This document shows positions 24,618-35,033 of a stretch of DNA of 64,000 nt, in pieces. Every line of letters begins with the position of its first letter. Position 1 is the first letter of the stretch. Under the pieces are notes generated by a model. That model searched no databases, was not told where the DNA came from, and worked only from the letters and a program-made list of their open reading frames with translations. The DNA is from an uncultured Pelagibacteraceae bacterium (GTDB taxonomy: Bacteria; Pseudomonadota; Alphaproteobacteria; Pelagibacterales; Pelagibacteraceae). Position numbers and translations under genes: made by a program. The stretch is from contig CACOAB010000001.1 of NCBI GenBank assembly GCA_902625125.1, positions 57,423 through 121,422 of the forward strand. The letters run 5' to 3'.

Positions 24618-25408
24618 TGTCGGCAGATAAAAAAAAACATGATTTTCATTTAGTGGACCCAAGTCCTTGGCCAATATATGTTTCATTTGCAACTTTAGTA
24701 TTAGCAATTGGAGCTGTTTACTATTTTCATTCAAAGGCTCTTTGGCTTTTACTAGTAGGTTTTGCATTAGTAATTTATGGGGCCTTTATGTGGTGGAGAG
24801 ACGTGATTGAAGAGGCAGAACACCAAGGTCATCATACTCCTGTAGTACAAATTGGTCACCGTTATGGAATGACACTTTTTATTGCTTCAGAAGTTATGTT
24901 TTTTGTTGCATGGTTTTGGGCTTATTTTAATGCAAGTTTATTTCCAACGGATTCCATTGGAGGAACTTGGCCTCCTCCCGATATAAAAACTTTTGATCCT
25001 TGGGATATACCACTAATAAATACTCTTATCTTGTTATTATCTGGAACAACAGTTACATGGGCTCACCATGCGATGTTAGAGAATGATAGAAAAGGACTTG
25101 TAAATGGATTAATTGCAACTGTATTTTTAGGATTTATATTTTCATGCTTTCAAGCTTATGAGTATCACCATGCTTCATTTACTATAGATGGAAATATTTA
25201 TGGATCTACATTTTATATGGCTACAGGTTTTCACGGCTTTCACGTGATTGTTGGAACAATTTTTCTAGCGGTATGTTTATTTAGATCGATGAAAGGTCAT
25301 TCAACACCAACACATCACTTTGGTTTTGAGGCCGCCGCATGGTATTGGCACTTTGTTGATGTGGTTTGGTTATTCCTTTTTGCTGCAATCTACATTTGGG
25401 GAAGCTAA
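24617..25408 (+). CDS. ctaE: cytochrome c oxidase subunit III
   Basis: HDFHLVDPSPWPIY, FIASEVMFFVAWFWAYF, FHVIVGTIFL, HFVDVVWLFLF. Confidence 0.98.
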   Translation: MSADKKKHDFHLVDPSPWPIYVSFATLVLAIGAVYYFHSKALWLLLVGFALVIYGAFMWWRDVIEEAEHQGHHTPVVQIGHRYGMTLFIASEVMFFVAWFWAYFNASLFPTDSIGGTWPPPDIKTFDPWDIPLINTLILLLSGTTVTWAHHAMLENDRKGLVNGLIATVFLGFIFSCFQAYEYHHASFTIDGNIYGSTFYMATGFHGFHVIVGTIFLAVCLFRSMKGHSTPTHHFGFEAAAWYWHFVDVVWLFLFAAIYIWGS

Positions 25409-25415
25409 ACTCAAA

Positions 25416-26078
25416 TTGAAAAAAGCATTCTTATTTCAACTATTCGTTATTTTCTTTATAACATTATTTTGTGTACTAGGCACTTGGCAGCTTTATAGGC
25501 TTCAATGGAAATTAGAATTAATTAGTGAAATAACTTTTGGGCTAGACTCTCAACCAATTGAATACTCAAGCTCTATAAAAAAAAATTATCAGAGAGTTAA
25601 CGCTAAAGGAAAATTTGATTTTGATAAACAAATCTACCTCTATAGTTTGAATGAAAAAGGAAAACCTGGGTATGATGTGGTAACTCCATTTAGAACAAAC
25701 AAAAATGAGAACGTACTGGTTAATAGAGGATGGATAAATAAAGAACTTAAAGGTAACGCTAAGATAGATCTTAATACATCAGCCGAGCAAAAAATTGTCG
25801 GTCTTCTGAGAGAAATATATAAACCAAATATGTTTAAACCAGATAATGACTTAAAAAATAATATTTGGTTTTCAATAAATTTAGAAGATCTGAAAGAGGC
25901 TACTGGAGAGCAATTTAACGAGTTTATAATTTTTCTAGAAGATAACCAAGTTAAGTCGCCAATTCCTAAAAAGATCAGCATTGATGTGCCAAACAATCAC
26001 CTCAAATATGCTATAACATGGTATGCAATATCAATTTCTATAATTTTTTATTATTTATATTTTAGAAGAAAAAAATGA
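25416..26078 (+). CDS. SURF1 family cytochrome oxidase assembly protein
   Basis: LGTWQLYRLQWKLELI, VNRGWI, YAITWYAISISIIFYYLYFRRKK; likely TTG start at 25416, since the ORF-track start at 25320 lies inside ctaE. Confidence 0.88.
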   Translation: MKKAFLFQLFVIFFITLFCVLGTWQLYRLQWKLELISEITFGLDSQPIEYSSSIKKNYQRVNAKGKFDFDKQIYLYSLNEKGKPGYDVVTPFRTNKNENVLVNRGWINKELKGNAKIDLNTSAEQKIVGLLREIYKPNMFKPDNDLKNNIWFSINLEDLKEATGEQFNEFIIFLEDNQVKSPIPKKISIDVPNNHLKYAITWYAISISIIFYYLYFRRKK

Positions 26079-27451
26079 ATTATTTTAGCACCAGGGATAA
26101 ATCTTTAAAATTTAGTTTTAAAGATATTTTCTTAAGAGGACTTGCACCAGGTGGAGGGTTATTTTTACCTGCTGAAATTAAGAAGTATAATCAAGAAGAA
26201 CTTAATAATTTAAGCCAACTAAATTATAATGAGCTTGCTACAGAAATTATCTTTAATTTCTGTTCAGGTGAAATTAAAAAGGAAGAACTTAACTCACTGA
26301 TACAAAAATCTTATAGTAGGTTTAAAGGTAAAGAAGTAGTAAATTTAAAAAAGATTGGAGAGATTGATCTTCTTGAGCTTTATCATGGGCCCACTTTAGC
26401 TTTTAAAGATATTGCAATGCAGGTAATTGGCAATTTGTATGATTACTTAGAAGTTGCTAAAGATAAAACTGTAAATGTCGTAGTAGCTACATCAGGAGAC
26501 ACTGGTTCAGCAGCTATTGCAGCATTAAGTAATAGAAAAAATATAAATCTTTTTGTTCTGCATCCGCATAATAAAATTTCTAATATTCAAAGAAAAATAA
26601 TGACAACTATTGGTGGCGCAAATATTTATAATATTGCTATCGAGGGTTCATTTGATGATTGTCAAAAAATTGTAAAAGAGCTTTTTAACGATGATAGTTT
26701 TAGATCAAAAATAAACATGTCTGGCGTAAATTCTATCAATTGGGCAAGAATTGTTTGTCAAATCGTTTATTATTTTTATTCTTTTTTTAAATTAAAAAAA
26801 AACAATATTAGCTTTTCTGTACCAACTGGTAATTTTGGAGATATATATGCAGGATATGTAGCAAAAAAAATGGGTTTACCAATTAATAAACTTATAGTTG
26901 CTACAAATAAAAACGATATTTTACAAAGAGTTATAAATACAGGTGAATATAAACCTGATACAGTGAAAGCAACCATCACACCAAGCATGGATATCCAGGT
27001 TGCTAGTAATTTTGAGAGGCTTCTTTATTATATATTAGATGAAAGCGATAGTAAGGTAGGGTCATTAATGAATGATTTGTCATCAAAAAGTTTATTTAAT
27101 TTAGAAAAAAAGGAAATCGATAGAATTAAAAAAGATTTTGAAGCAGTAAAAGTTTCAGATGAAGAGACAATATCTATCATCGATGAGATATATAAAGAGC
27201 ATAAATTTATAATTGATCCCCATACTGCTACTGGCGTAGGCGCAGCAAAAAGTTTTAAAAATTTAGAAGATATAGTTGTTCTTGGTACAGCTCATCCTTA
27301 CAAATTCAACGATACAATTCAAAAAGCTATAGGAAAAAATTTAGACTCACCTAAGCATTTAAAGTTGAATATAGATAAAAAGGAAACTTTTGATATTATT
27401 GGAAATTCAAATTCAGAGGTTAAAAATTATATTTTGGACAAAATACAATGA
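26075..27451 (+). CDS. thrC: threonine synthase
   Basis: YFSTRDKSLKFSFKDIFLRGLAPGGGLFLP, GPTLAFKDIAMQ, SGDTGSAAIAA. Confidence 0.97.
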   Translation: MNYFSTRDKSLKFSFKDIFLRGLAPGGGLFLPAEIKKYNQEELNNLSQLNYNELATEIIFNFCSGEIKKEELNSLIQKSYSRFKGKEVVNLKKIGEIDLLELYHGPTLAFKDIAMQVIGNLYDYLEVAKDKTVNVVVATSGDTGSAAIAALSNRKNINLFVLHPHNKISNIQRKIMTTIGGANIYNIAIEGSFDDCQKIVKELFNDDSFRSKINMSGVNSINWARIVCQIVYYFYSFFKLKKNNISFSVPTGNFGDIYAGYVAKKMGLPINKLIVATNKNDILQRVINTGEYKPDTVKATITPSMDIQVASNFERLLYYILDESDSKVGSLMNDLSSKSLFNLEKKEIDRIKKDFEAVKVSDEETISIIDEIYKEHKFIIDPHTATGVGAAKSFKNLEDIVVLGTAHPYKFNDTIQKAIGKNLDSPKHLKLNIDKKETFDIIGNSNSEVKNYILDKIQ

Positions 27452-27933
27452 GAATAAAAGTTGGAGATAAACTACCTAACTCGGAATTATTCTATCTTGA
27501 TCAAAAAAATGATGTAAAAAAAATAAATATATTGGACCTTTGTAAAGGCAAGACTATTATTTTAGGTATGCCTGGCGCTTTTACAAAAACTTGCTCAGCT
27601 CTTCATCTACCTGGGTATATAAAAAATTTCGAGCTAGCTAATAAAAAAGGAATTTCTAAAATTGTTTGTATTGCTGTGAATGATCCCAATGTAATGAAAG
27701 CTTGGGGTGAAAACCAAAATGCTGGAAGTAAAATTTTCATGGCTGGCGATCCCTTTCTTAAATTCACAAAAGCTATCGGAGCAGAAGTAGATAAATCTGA
27801 AAAAGGATTAGGAATTAGATCTAATCGCTACACTATGTTGGTGGAGAATGGTGAAGTAAAAAAAGTAGAGGAAGAAAAAGAAACAGCTGCATGTGAATTA
27901 TCTTCAGCTGAAAGCTTTTTAAAATTTATTTAG
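27448..27933 (+). CDS. peroxiredoxin (Prx5-like)
   Basis: PGAFTKTCSALHLPGYI; KNISxx-like C-terminal region with ELSSAESFL. Confidence 0.92.
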   Translation: MRIKVGDKLPNSELFYLDQKNDVKKINILDLCKGKTIILGMPGAFTKTCSALHLPGYIKNFELANKKGISKIVCIAVNDPNVMKAWGENQNAGSKIFMAGDPFLKFTKAIGAEVDKSEKGLGIRSNRYTMLVENGEVKKVEEEKETAACELSSAESFLKFI

Positions 27934-28351
27934 TTTTCGAAACTGCCAGCTCATCAACAAGATTATTATATTTATTACCAGCGTGTGCCTTAACCCATTT
28001 CCAAGTAACTTTATGTTTTAGACAAGCATTATCCAATTTAATCCAAAGATCTTTATTTTTAACTGGTTTCTTGTTTGAACTTTTCCAATTATTAACTTTC
28101 CACTTTTTAATCCAATCAGTAATTCCATCTTTCACATACTTTGAGTCAGTAAAAATTGTAATCTCTGATTTCTTTTTTATTTTTTTTAATGCCATAATTG
28201 GAGCCATTAATTCCATCCTATTGTTAGTTGTATTATTTTCATTTCCAGAGATGCTTGATTGTTTTAAATCATGATCTAATATGATTGCTGCCCAACCTCC
28301 TTTCCCAGGATTTCCAGAGCAAGCACCATCAGTATAAATTTTTAATTTCAT
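27926..28351 (-). CDS. rnhA: ribonuclease HI
   Basis: IYTDGACSGNPGKGGWAAI, NNRMELMA, VKAHAGNKYNNLVDELA. Confidence 0.97.
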   Translation of the reverse strand: MKLKIYTDGACSGNPGKGGWAAIILDHDLKQSSISGNENNTTNNRMELMAPIMALKKIKKKSEITIFTDSKYVKDGITDWIKKWKVNNWKSSNKKPVKNKDLWIKLDNACLKHKVTWKWVKAHAGNKYNNLVDELAVSKTK

Positions 28352-29319
28352 TAAAAAAAATAATCCTCATGATTTTTTGCATTTTTATGAAATTCTAACC
28401 TTTTTAGGTATTCTATAGGATCTTTTACTTTTACTATAGCACCCTCAACAGTGTTCAAAGCATCAAAAACTCGAGTTAGTAAAAACCTTAGAGCAGCTCC
28501 TTGAGAAAGTACTTTTAAACTTTGTTTTTCAGACTCCGATAATTTTCTTATCGAAGAATAGCCATCAATAAAATTTTTAGCTTTTGTAACATTAAAACTC
28601 AAATTGTCCTTAACTCCATCAAAACATAATGCATTAAAACATATAGCTATTTCGAAAGCAAAAAAATCTTCACACGAAAAATAAAAATCTATAATCCCAC
28701 TAAACTTATCTTTATTAAAAAAAATATTATCATGAAATAAATCTGCATGAATAATTCCCTTAGGCAAATCTCTAGGCCATTTTTTTTCAACATTATCAAG
28801 ACTTTCTGCTATCAGTTTTGGCAGATCCTTATGTAGCTTGGAGCATTCATCTTTCACAGACTCAAATAAACCTCTCCATGAATTAACAGATAAATCATTT
28901 TGTCTTTTAATTTTAAAACTTTTTGTTAATTCGTGCATTTTCGCTGCTTCAATTCCTATAGCTTTACAATTGTCAGGGGATAAATTGGATTTAGCTTTTC
29001 CTTCAAGAAAAGAAACAATCATTAATTTTTTATCATCGAAATTTGTAATTGTAGAATTATTATTATTTAAAATCGGAGCAGGACATTTAAAATTTGCCTT
29101 ATTCAAATAAGACATTAAATTAGAAAAAAAAGGAAGATCTTCAGATTTAACTCTTTTTTCATAGACAGTAAGTATCAACTTTTTTTTATTTACTGATAGA
29201 AAGTAATTTGTATTTTCTATCCCTTCTTCAATTCCTCTAAATGAGTCTAATTTACCTAAATTATAATTAGATAAAATCTCTTCGATTTTATTTTGCTTTA
29301 ATTGTGTGTAAACGGCCAT
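28351..29319 (-). CDS. thrB: homoserine kinase (ThrB type II)
   Basis: MAVYTQL, GIENTNYFL, GIIHADLFHDNIFF, GIIDFYFSCEDFFAFEIAI. Confidence 0.93.
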   Translation of the reverse strand: MAVYTQLKQNKIEEILSNYNLGKLDSFRGIEEGIENTNYFLSVNKKKLILTVYEKRVKSEDLPFFSNLMSYLNKANFKCPAPILNNNNSTITNFDDKKLMIVSFLEGKAKSNLSPDNCKAIGIEAAKMHELTKSFKIKRQNDLSVNSWRGLFESVKDECSKLHKDLPKLIAESLDNVEKKWPRDLPKGIIHADLFHDNIFFNKDKFSGIIDFYFSCEDFFAFEIAICFNALCFDGVKDNLSFNVTKAKNFIDGYSSIRKLSESEKQSLKVLSQGAALRFLLTRVFDALNTVEGAIVKVKDPIEYLKRLEFHKNAKNHEDYFF

Positions 29320-30263
29320 TAGTTTAGTTCTTTAGGTAATTTGAATACGACTTTTTCCTCCGCAACTACAACCTCTTCTATAGAAACTTTTCGATCCTTT
29401 TTAATATTATTTAACAACACTTGTACTAACTTTTCTGGCGCTGACGCTCCAGACGAAATACCAATAGTTTTAGAAATTTCAATTTCGTGAAAAGGTATCT
29501 CTTTTTCTGAATGCATTAATTGAGAGTTCTTACATCCTGCTTTTCTTGCTACCTCCACGAGTCTTACTGAATTTGATGAATTTCGACTTCCAACTACAAA
29601 AAATAAATCACACTTAGATGCTATTTCTTTTACAGCAGCCTGACGATTAGTTGTAGCATAGCAAATATCCTCTTTAATTGGACCTTTAATTTCAGGAAAT
29701 TTTTTTTTAAGAGCATTTATAATTTCTGCAGTATCATCGACCGATAAGGTTGTTTGGGTTATATATGCTAAAGGCTTTTTAAAATTATCTACTTTAAGAC
29801 TTTCAACATCGCTTTTAGTTTCTACTAATTTAATGGAACCTTTAGGAAGCTGTCCCATTGTACCAATAACCTCTGGATGATTTTCATGTCCAATCAAAAA
29901 TATTTCATATCCCTTTTTATGTAATTGTTCAGATTCTCTGTGCACTTTAGAAACTAAAGGACAAGTCGCATCTACATAGGATAAATTTTTTAACCTCGCT
30001 TCGTCAGGAACAGATTTTGGAACTCCGTGAGCAGAAAAAATTACTGGTCTGCTATTATCTTTTACATCAGATAGTTCGTCTACAAATATTGCACCTTTTT
30101 CTCTTAATTCATCAACAACTTGTTTATTATGAACAATTTCATGTCTAACATATACAGGAGCTCCATATTTATTTATTGCCTTTTCGACAATTTCAATAGC
30201 TCTTTTAACACCAGCACAAAATCCTCTGGGAGAAGCTAAATAAATTTTAAGTTCTTTTTTCAT
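29319..30263 (-). CDS. ispH: 4-hydroxy-3-methylbut-2-enyl diphosphate reductase
   Basis: LASPRGFCAGVKRAIEIVE, VDATCPLVSKVHRE, ICYATTNRQAAV. Confidence 0.98.
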   Translation of the reverse strand: MKKELKIYLASPRGFCAGVKRAIEIVEKAINKYGAPVYVRHEIVHNKQVVDELREKGAIFVDELSDVKDNSRPVIFSAHGVPKSVPDEARLKNLSYVDATCPLVSKVHRESEQLHKKGYEIFLIGHENHPEVIGTMGQLPKGSIKLVETKSDVESLKVDNFKKPLAYITQTTLSVDDTAEIINALKKKFPEIKGPIKEDICYATTNRQAAVKEIASKCDLFFVVGSRNSSNSVRLVEVARKAGCKNSQLMHSEKEIPFHEIEISKTIGISSGASAPEKLVQVLLNNIKKDRKVSIEEVVVAEEKVVFKLPKELN

Positions 30264-31152
30264 TCTTTTCTAACAAGTATTCGAGCAATATATGCGGAAA
30301 AGTAAGAGACGCCAAACCAATAAATATCACCTTATAAATAGCCTCGTCGAGCTTATAGGAGCTATTAAGAAAATACACCGCTATTAAAAATATCACACCG
30401 GTTACAAAAGTTAAGGGAATAGCTTTATTAATAAATTTCATTAGTCCTGATTTAAAAGACTTATCTAGTTCGAAAATTAATGTAATTGAATGTCTTACAG
30501 AATGAAGAAAGCAAAAATAAATTGTGAAAGCCAAAACAGGAGTTAAAAAAAGATTTAATATAATTAACGAAAAAAAATCCATTATCATCAATACTTTTAA
30601 GTCAGCCTTTTTCTTATTAGAGATAATGAGAGATGATAAAAAGCTTAAACACAAAAAAGTTATTATAAATTGATTATTAAATAATTGAGATTCAAAAACA
30701 TTAAAGTTTAAAATTTCAAATATTTCGTTTGTTTTCTTTCTCTGAAATAATAATGGAGCTAAAATTACAGCCGATCCTTTTAAAAAGTACAAAAACTCAG
30801 CTATTAGAAATTTTTTTTTAAAAGAAAATACCGTATCTTCCTTACCAAAGTGGTAAGCTGCTACAACAAGAAACAATAATAAAACAGTATTTGGAAATAA
30901 TACCCACAAAAAAACTATTAAAAGAGAGATCAAAATATACACAAAATAAAAAGAAAAAAGAGATCTATAACCAAATAAATTTAAAAGTTTTTTTCCTTTT
31001 AAATTATCTAAAGCTCCGTGTGAAATCCCCAAAATTAATATTAGGATTAAACAAAATATTATCGGTTCATAATTTACCATAAAGTAGAATGGGCTAATCA
31101 AAATGCAAAAATTAAAAAATATAAGTGAGTGTTTAAAATTTATCTTTTCCAT
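30247..31152 (-). CDS. blh: beta-carotene 15,15'-dioxygenase (Brp/Blh family), retinal-forming
   Basis: multi-TM, GISHGALDNLKGKKL, AAYHFGKED, FLHSVRHS; directly downstream of crtY. Confidence 0.87.
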   Translation of the reverse strand: MEKINFKHSLIFFNFCILISPFYFMVNYEPIIFCLILILILGISHGALDNLKGKKLLNLFGYRSLFSFYFVYILISLLIVFLWVLFPNTVLLLFLVVAAYHFGKEDTVFSFKKKFLIAEFLYFLKGSAVILAPLLFQRKKTNEIFEILNFNVFESQLFNNQFIITFLCLSFLSSLIISNKKKADLKVLMIMDFFSLIILNLFLTPVLAFTIYFCFLHSVRHSITLIFELDKSFKSGLMKFINKAIPLTFVTGVIFLIAVYFLNSSYKLDEAIYKVIFIGLASLTFPHILLEYLLEKNEKRT

Positions 31153-32219
31153 TAGTGAAATAGAGCTCTAATAAAAATTAATTTTGGCATTCTTCCTATA
31201 ATATTAATATCTTCAAATATATTACTTTTATTAGATAAAAATTTTATTACACAGCTTGATGAAGCTTTAAACATTGCAAAAAATATTTTTGACATTTTAT
31301 CTGGATTTTTTTTTAAAACTCTTAAAAATATTTTATCTAAAAACTGATATTTCTTTCCTATATTGTACATTTTTATTTTTTCAATTTTACCGATATTTTT
31401 GACAATATATTTACTATGCTCTTGGATATTTAAAAAAGTATACCCTGTACTTAGCCTTGTCATTCCGCCAGCAGATCCAATATAAACAGTTTTCCTATTA
31501 TTCTTAATTGATGGATGGAATAATGGTATAGAGCCTCTTTCTGTAAAATTTATTTTATAGTTTTTAATACCTAGATTATTTTTAATATAATTTTCTAATT
31601 GAAGATCGTAATCCATTAAGCTTTGATCTTCTAAATTTGAAAGCCAAGTTGTTTCAATTAAAGCTCTATTTTTACTAAACGGTAAAGTATAAAAGAAGTG
31701 AACATCGTTTCTTTGATCACAATTAAAATCCATTAGATTTATTATTTCTTCATCAAAAATATTTTTAGGTGTTTCTATCTCGATACCTTGAAAGTGTTGC
31801 CACAATTTGGATTTATCTAATTCTTTTTCATAAAGACTGTTAAAAATTAGGGAACTTTCTGAGTTGATTTCACTTAGATTTTTAAAAAAACTTATATTGG
31901 AATTTGTAGAGAGCTTAGAATTTATTTTTTTGTAAAATTTCCCACTATCGATACTTTGGTAAGGAAAATTTTTATTTGATAATTCATGTGAATTTTCCGA
32001 AGTATTGATTGTAAAATTGTTCCAACTTTTAATAACACAATCATCAAAATTATGATCAAAAACTTTCCAAAAAGACCATGTTTTATCTCTTTTATATTCT
32101 TCACGAGTTTCAATAATTGCTAAAGTTTTCTCTTTTAACTTATCATTAATTTCAAGTTCATAAGCTAAGGATAGACCCGCGCATCCCCCACCAATAATTA
32201 TGTAGTCAAATTCTCTCAT
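31152..32219 (-). CDS. crtY: lycopene beta-cyclase (CrtY type)
   Basis: YIIIGGGCAGLSLAYEL, TWSFW, GSAGGMTRLSTGYTFLNIQ; crt context. Confidence 0.93.
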   Translation of the reverse strand: MREFDYIIIGGGCAGLSLAYELEINDKLKEKTLAIIETREEYKRDKTWSFWKVFDHNFDDCVIKSWNNFTINTSENSHELSNKNFPYQSIDSGKFYKKINSKLSTNSNISFFKNLSEINSESSLIFNSLYEKELDKSKLWQHFQGIEIETPKNIFDEEIINLMDFNCDQRNDVHFFYTLPFSKNRALIETTWLSNLEDQSLMDYDLQLENYIKNNLGIKNYKINFTERGSIPLFHPSIKNNRKTVYIGSAGGMTRLSTGYTFLNIQEHSKYIVKNIGKIEKIKMYNIGKKYQFLDKIFLRVLKKNPDKMSKIFFAMFKASSSCVIKFLSNKSNIFEDINIIGRMPKLIFIRALFH

Positions 32220-33054
32220 TTAAATTAATTTCTTGCTCTAAAATATTATGATTCGCTTGATTATCGTAATTAAAATTTTTAATGAACAATAATTTAACAA
32301 AGTCAAAAATAGATAAAAAGGTCTGAATTACCTTTTCAAATGCAGGAACATAGATTTTGCCGGCTTTATTGTAATTATCTATATTTTTTTGTTTAAGGAT
32401 GTGGTCACCTATTTTTCTGTAAATACGCCTTGCAACGATAACAGAAAATCTTGATCTAATTGGTATATTACTAATAGAGTTAAATGAATTTTCATAAAAT
32501 ATTTGAGAATCATTTATAATTCCTCGAATTTCCGAAAAATTGTGACTAACATATTGTCTGTTACGCGCTTTATCTTCACAAACATCTCGAGCAATATTAG
32601 TAAGCTGCATAGCTATACCAAGATCAATCGCACCTTTTAGAGCCTCTTTATTTTTTACTTTTAGAATTTTTGACATCATTAATCCAACTGTACCGGCAAC
32701 TCTATAAGAATAAACAAGCAAATCTTTTTTTGAATTAATCACTACTTTTTCCTCCAAGTCTGTTTCAATTCCATCAAATAAATCTATTACTATTTGATAA
32801 GAAATACCTTCACTATCAATGACTGACCACATATCTTTTATAATTTGATTGTTAAGATTTTTATTCTCAAAATCTTTTTTAAATTTTAAGAAGATTTCTC
32901 TCTTAACACTAAGATTATTATTATCATCAACTATATCGTCTAAGGTTCTACAGAAATTATATAAAGATGAGCATTTACTTAAAGTATTGCTTGATAAAAA
33001 AAAACTTGCCCAATAAAAAGATTTAGCGTGTTTTTTTAATAAATTATTTTTCAT
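32206..33054 (-). CDS. crtB: phytoene synthase
   Basis: RTLDDIVDD and LTNIARDVCEDKARNRQY aspartate-rich motifs. Confidence 0.95.
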   Translation of the reverse strand: MKNNLLKKHAKSFYWASFFLSSNTLSKCSSLYNFCRTLDDIVDDNNNLSVKREIFLKFKKDFENKNLNNQIIKDMWSVIDSEGISYQIVIDLFDGIETDLEEKVVINSKKDLLVYSYRVAGTVGLMMSKILKVKNKEALKGAIDLGIAMQLTNIARDVCEDKARNRQYVSHNFSEIRGIINDSQIFYENSFNSISNIPIRSRFSVIVARRIYRKIGDHILKQKNIDNYNKAGKIYVPAFEKVIQTFLSIFDFVKLLFIKNFNYDNQANHNILEQEINLNERI

Positions 33055-34520
33055 TAAAATAATTTATCTAAAACTTTTGCTGATGAAAGAACCCCGGGCA
33101 TTCCAGCACCTGGATGTGTACCTGCACCAACAAAGTATAAGTTTTTATATATTTCAGATTGATTATGAAATCTAAAATAAGCTGACTGAGAAAATTTTGG
33201 CTGAATTGAAAACCCAGATCCATAAAGAGTTGCTAGATCTATTTCGAAGTAATCTGGTGTTAAATAAAAATCGCTTACTACATTTTCTTTAATACCAGGT
33301 AAAACAGTTTTATCCATTTTATCTAAAACTAAGTCTTTAAATTTATCACCTTCCTCGATCCAATTAATTTTTGACAAATTATTTGGGACTGGAACTAATA
33401 CATAAAAAGCATCTTGGCCATCTGGAGCCATATTAGGATCTGTTGCAGACGGTCGATGTAAATAGTAGCTTATATCATCTGAAAGCATTTTCTTTTCAAA
33501 GATTTTATCAAGGTGTTTTTCATAAGTTTCACCAAAATAAATTGTGTGATGTGCAACATCACTATATTTTTTTTTAGAGCCAAAATAATAAACAAATAAT
33601 CCCATTGAATAATCCATTCTTTTCATTTTTTGTTTAAATAAAAAATCATAATCCGCCTTTGATTTTATCAAGTTGTTGTAAACATGTGGTGGATCGGAGT
33701 TACAAATTATATAGTCACTATTAATTATTTTTGAATTATTAATTTTAACACCTTTAACCTTTTTGTTTTCTGTAAGTATTTCTGTAACTTCAGCATTTTT
33801 GATAATTTTGATATTTTCCTCAATCATCAGTTTTTCCAAAGCTTTAACAACACTTCCTGTTCCTCCCATTGAGTAGTGAATACCCCATTTTTTTTCTAAA
33901 AATAAAATCAATGTATATATCGAAGTAGTACTGAAAGGATTTCCGCCAACTAAAAGGGGGTGCATACTAAATACTCTTCTTAATTTTTCATTGGTTATGT
34001 AGTTCGAAACTAAACCGTAGACAGACTTATAACTTTTTAACTTTAATAAAGATGGAATTTGTTTCATCATAAAGACCAAATTATTAAAAGGTTTATCAGA
34101 TAAATCCGTAAAACCTTTGTTAAAGATTTTTTCAGTAAAATTTACTAAATCTTTATATCCATCATAATCAGAAGGGTTAAATTTTTTAACTTGATCTTCC
34201 ATAGATTTGTCATCACCATTGTAATCAAATGTATCTCCATTACTGAATACGAAACGGTACCACAAATCCAAGGGGACTATTTCTACGTAATCAGATATAT
34301 TTTTATTGAATAACGAAAATAATTCCTCAAATAGATATGGGGCGGTTATCACTGTAGGACCACCGTCATAAATGAACTTATCTTTTTTAAAAACTCTAGC
34401 ACGACCACCAAGATCAGGATGTTTTTCAACTAAAGTAACTTTATGACCTTTAGCTTTTAATCTTAGCGCAGCAGCAAGACCTCCAAAACCTGAACCAATA
34501 ACAGTTATTTTTTTTGCCAT
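33054..34520 (-). CDS. crtI: phytoene desaturase
   Basis: VIGSGFGGLAAALRLKAKGHKVTLVEK, C-terminal YFVGAGTHPGAGMPGVLSSAKV. Confidence 0.97.
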   Translation of the reverse strand: MAKKITVIGSGFGGLAAALRLKAKGHKVTLVEKHPDLGGRARVFKKDKFIYDGGPTVITAPYLFEELFSLFNKNISDYVEIVPLDLWYRFVFSNGDTFDYNGDDKSMEDQVKKFNPSDYDGYKDLVNFTEKIFNKGFTDLSDKPFNNLVFMMKQIPSLLKLKSYKSVYGLVSNYITNEKLRRVFSMHPLLVGGNPFSTTSIYTLILFLEKKWGIHYSMGGTGSVVKALEKLMIEENIKIIKNAEVTEILTENKKVKGVKINNSKIINSDYIICNSDPPHVYNNLIKSKADYDFLFKQKMKRMDYSMGLFVYYFGSKKKYSDVAHHTIYFGETYEKHLDKIFEKKMLSDDISYYLHRPSATDPNMAPDGQDAFYVLVPVPNNLSKINWIEEGDKFKDLVLDKMDKTVLPGIKENVVSDFYLTPDYFEIDLATLYGSGFSIQPKFSQSAYFRFHNQSEIYKNLYFVGAGTHPGAGMPGVLSSAKVLDKLF

Positions 34521-34535
34521 ATTTTATGGCCTATT

Positions 34536-35033
34536 CTAACTAGATTTTTTCTTAAGTGCTAATTTTGTTTCCTCAATACTAGAGCTATAAATTTTATCTA
34601 ATTTGCTTTTATCAAGCGAGTTTTTAAAGAGTTTTTCAACTGCCTCTATCGCAATTTTTACAGATGTGTTTTTAATGTCTTTTAAAGCTTGGTTTTTAAG
34701 TTGTTTAATTCTCTCCTCTGCATTTCTCTTTCTAGACTCCATTAAACTATGAAAATCTCGATTTGTCTTAATCACATTTTTCTCAGCTTCATCACTTGCT
34801 TTATCTATCATTTCTTTTACTTCAGACTTGGAATTGCTAATCTTCTTCTCATGTTCAGTAAGAATATTTTTTGCGTCTTCCTTTAGTTTGTTAGCTTCTT
34901 CAATTTGTTTTTTAATATTATTTATATTTTGTTCTAAAGTTGACTTAATTTTTTGAGGAATCTTGAAATATATAAGTAAACCCAAAAAAGCAAAAAAAGA
35001 TATCATCACCCAAAAAGTTGCATCTATTGTCAT
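34536..35033 (-). CDS. atpF: ATP synthase Fo subunit b
   Basis: N-terminal TM FWVMISFFAFLGLLIYF then long helix; ATP synthase context. Confidence 0.9.
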   Translation of the reverse strand: MTIDATFWVMISFFAFLGLLIYFKIPQKIKSTLEQNINNIKKQIEEANKLKEDAKNILTEHEKKISNSKSEVKEMIDKASDEAEKNVIKTNRDFHSLMESRKRNAEERIKQLKNQALKDIKNTSVKIAIEAVEKLFKNSLDKSKLDKIYSSSIEETKLALKKKSS

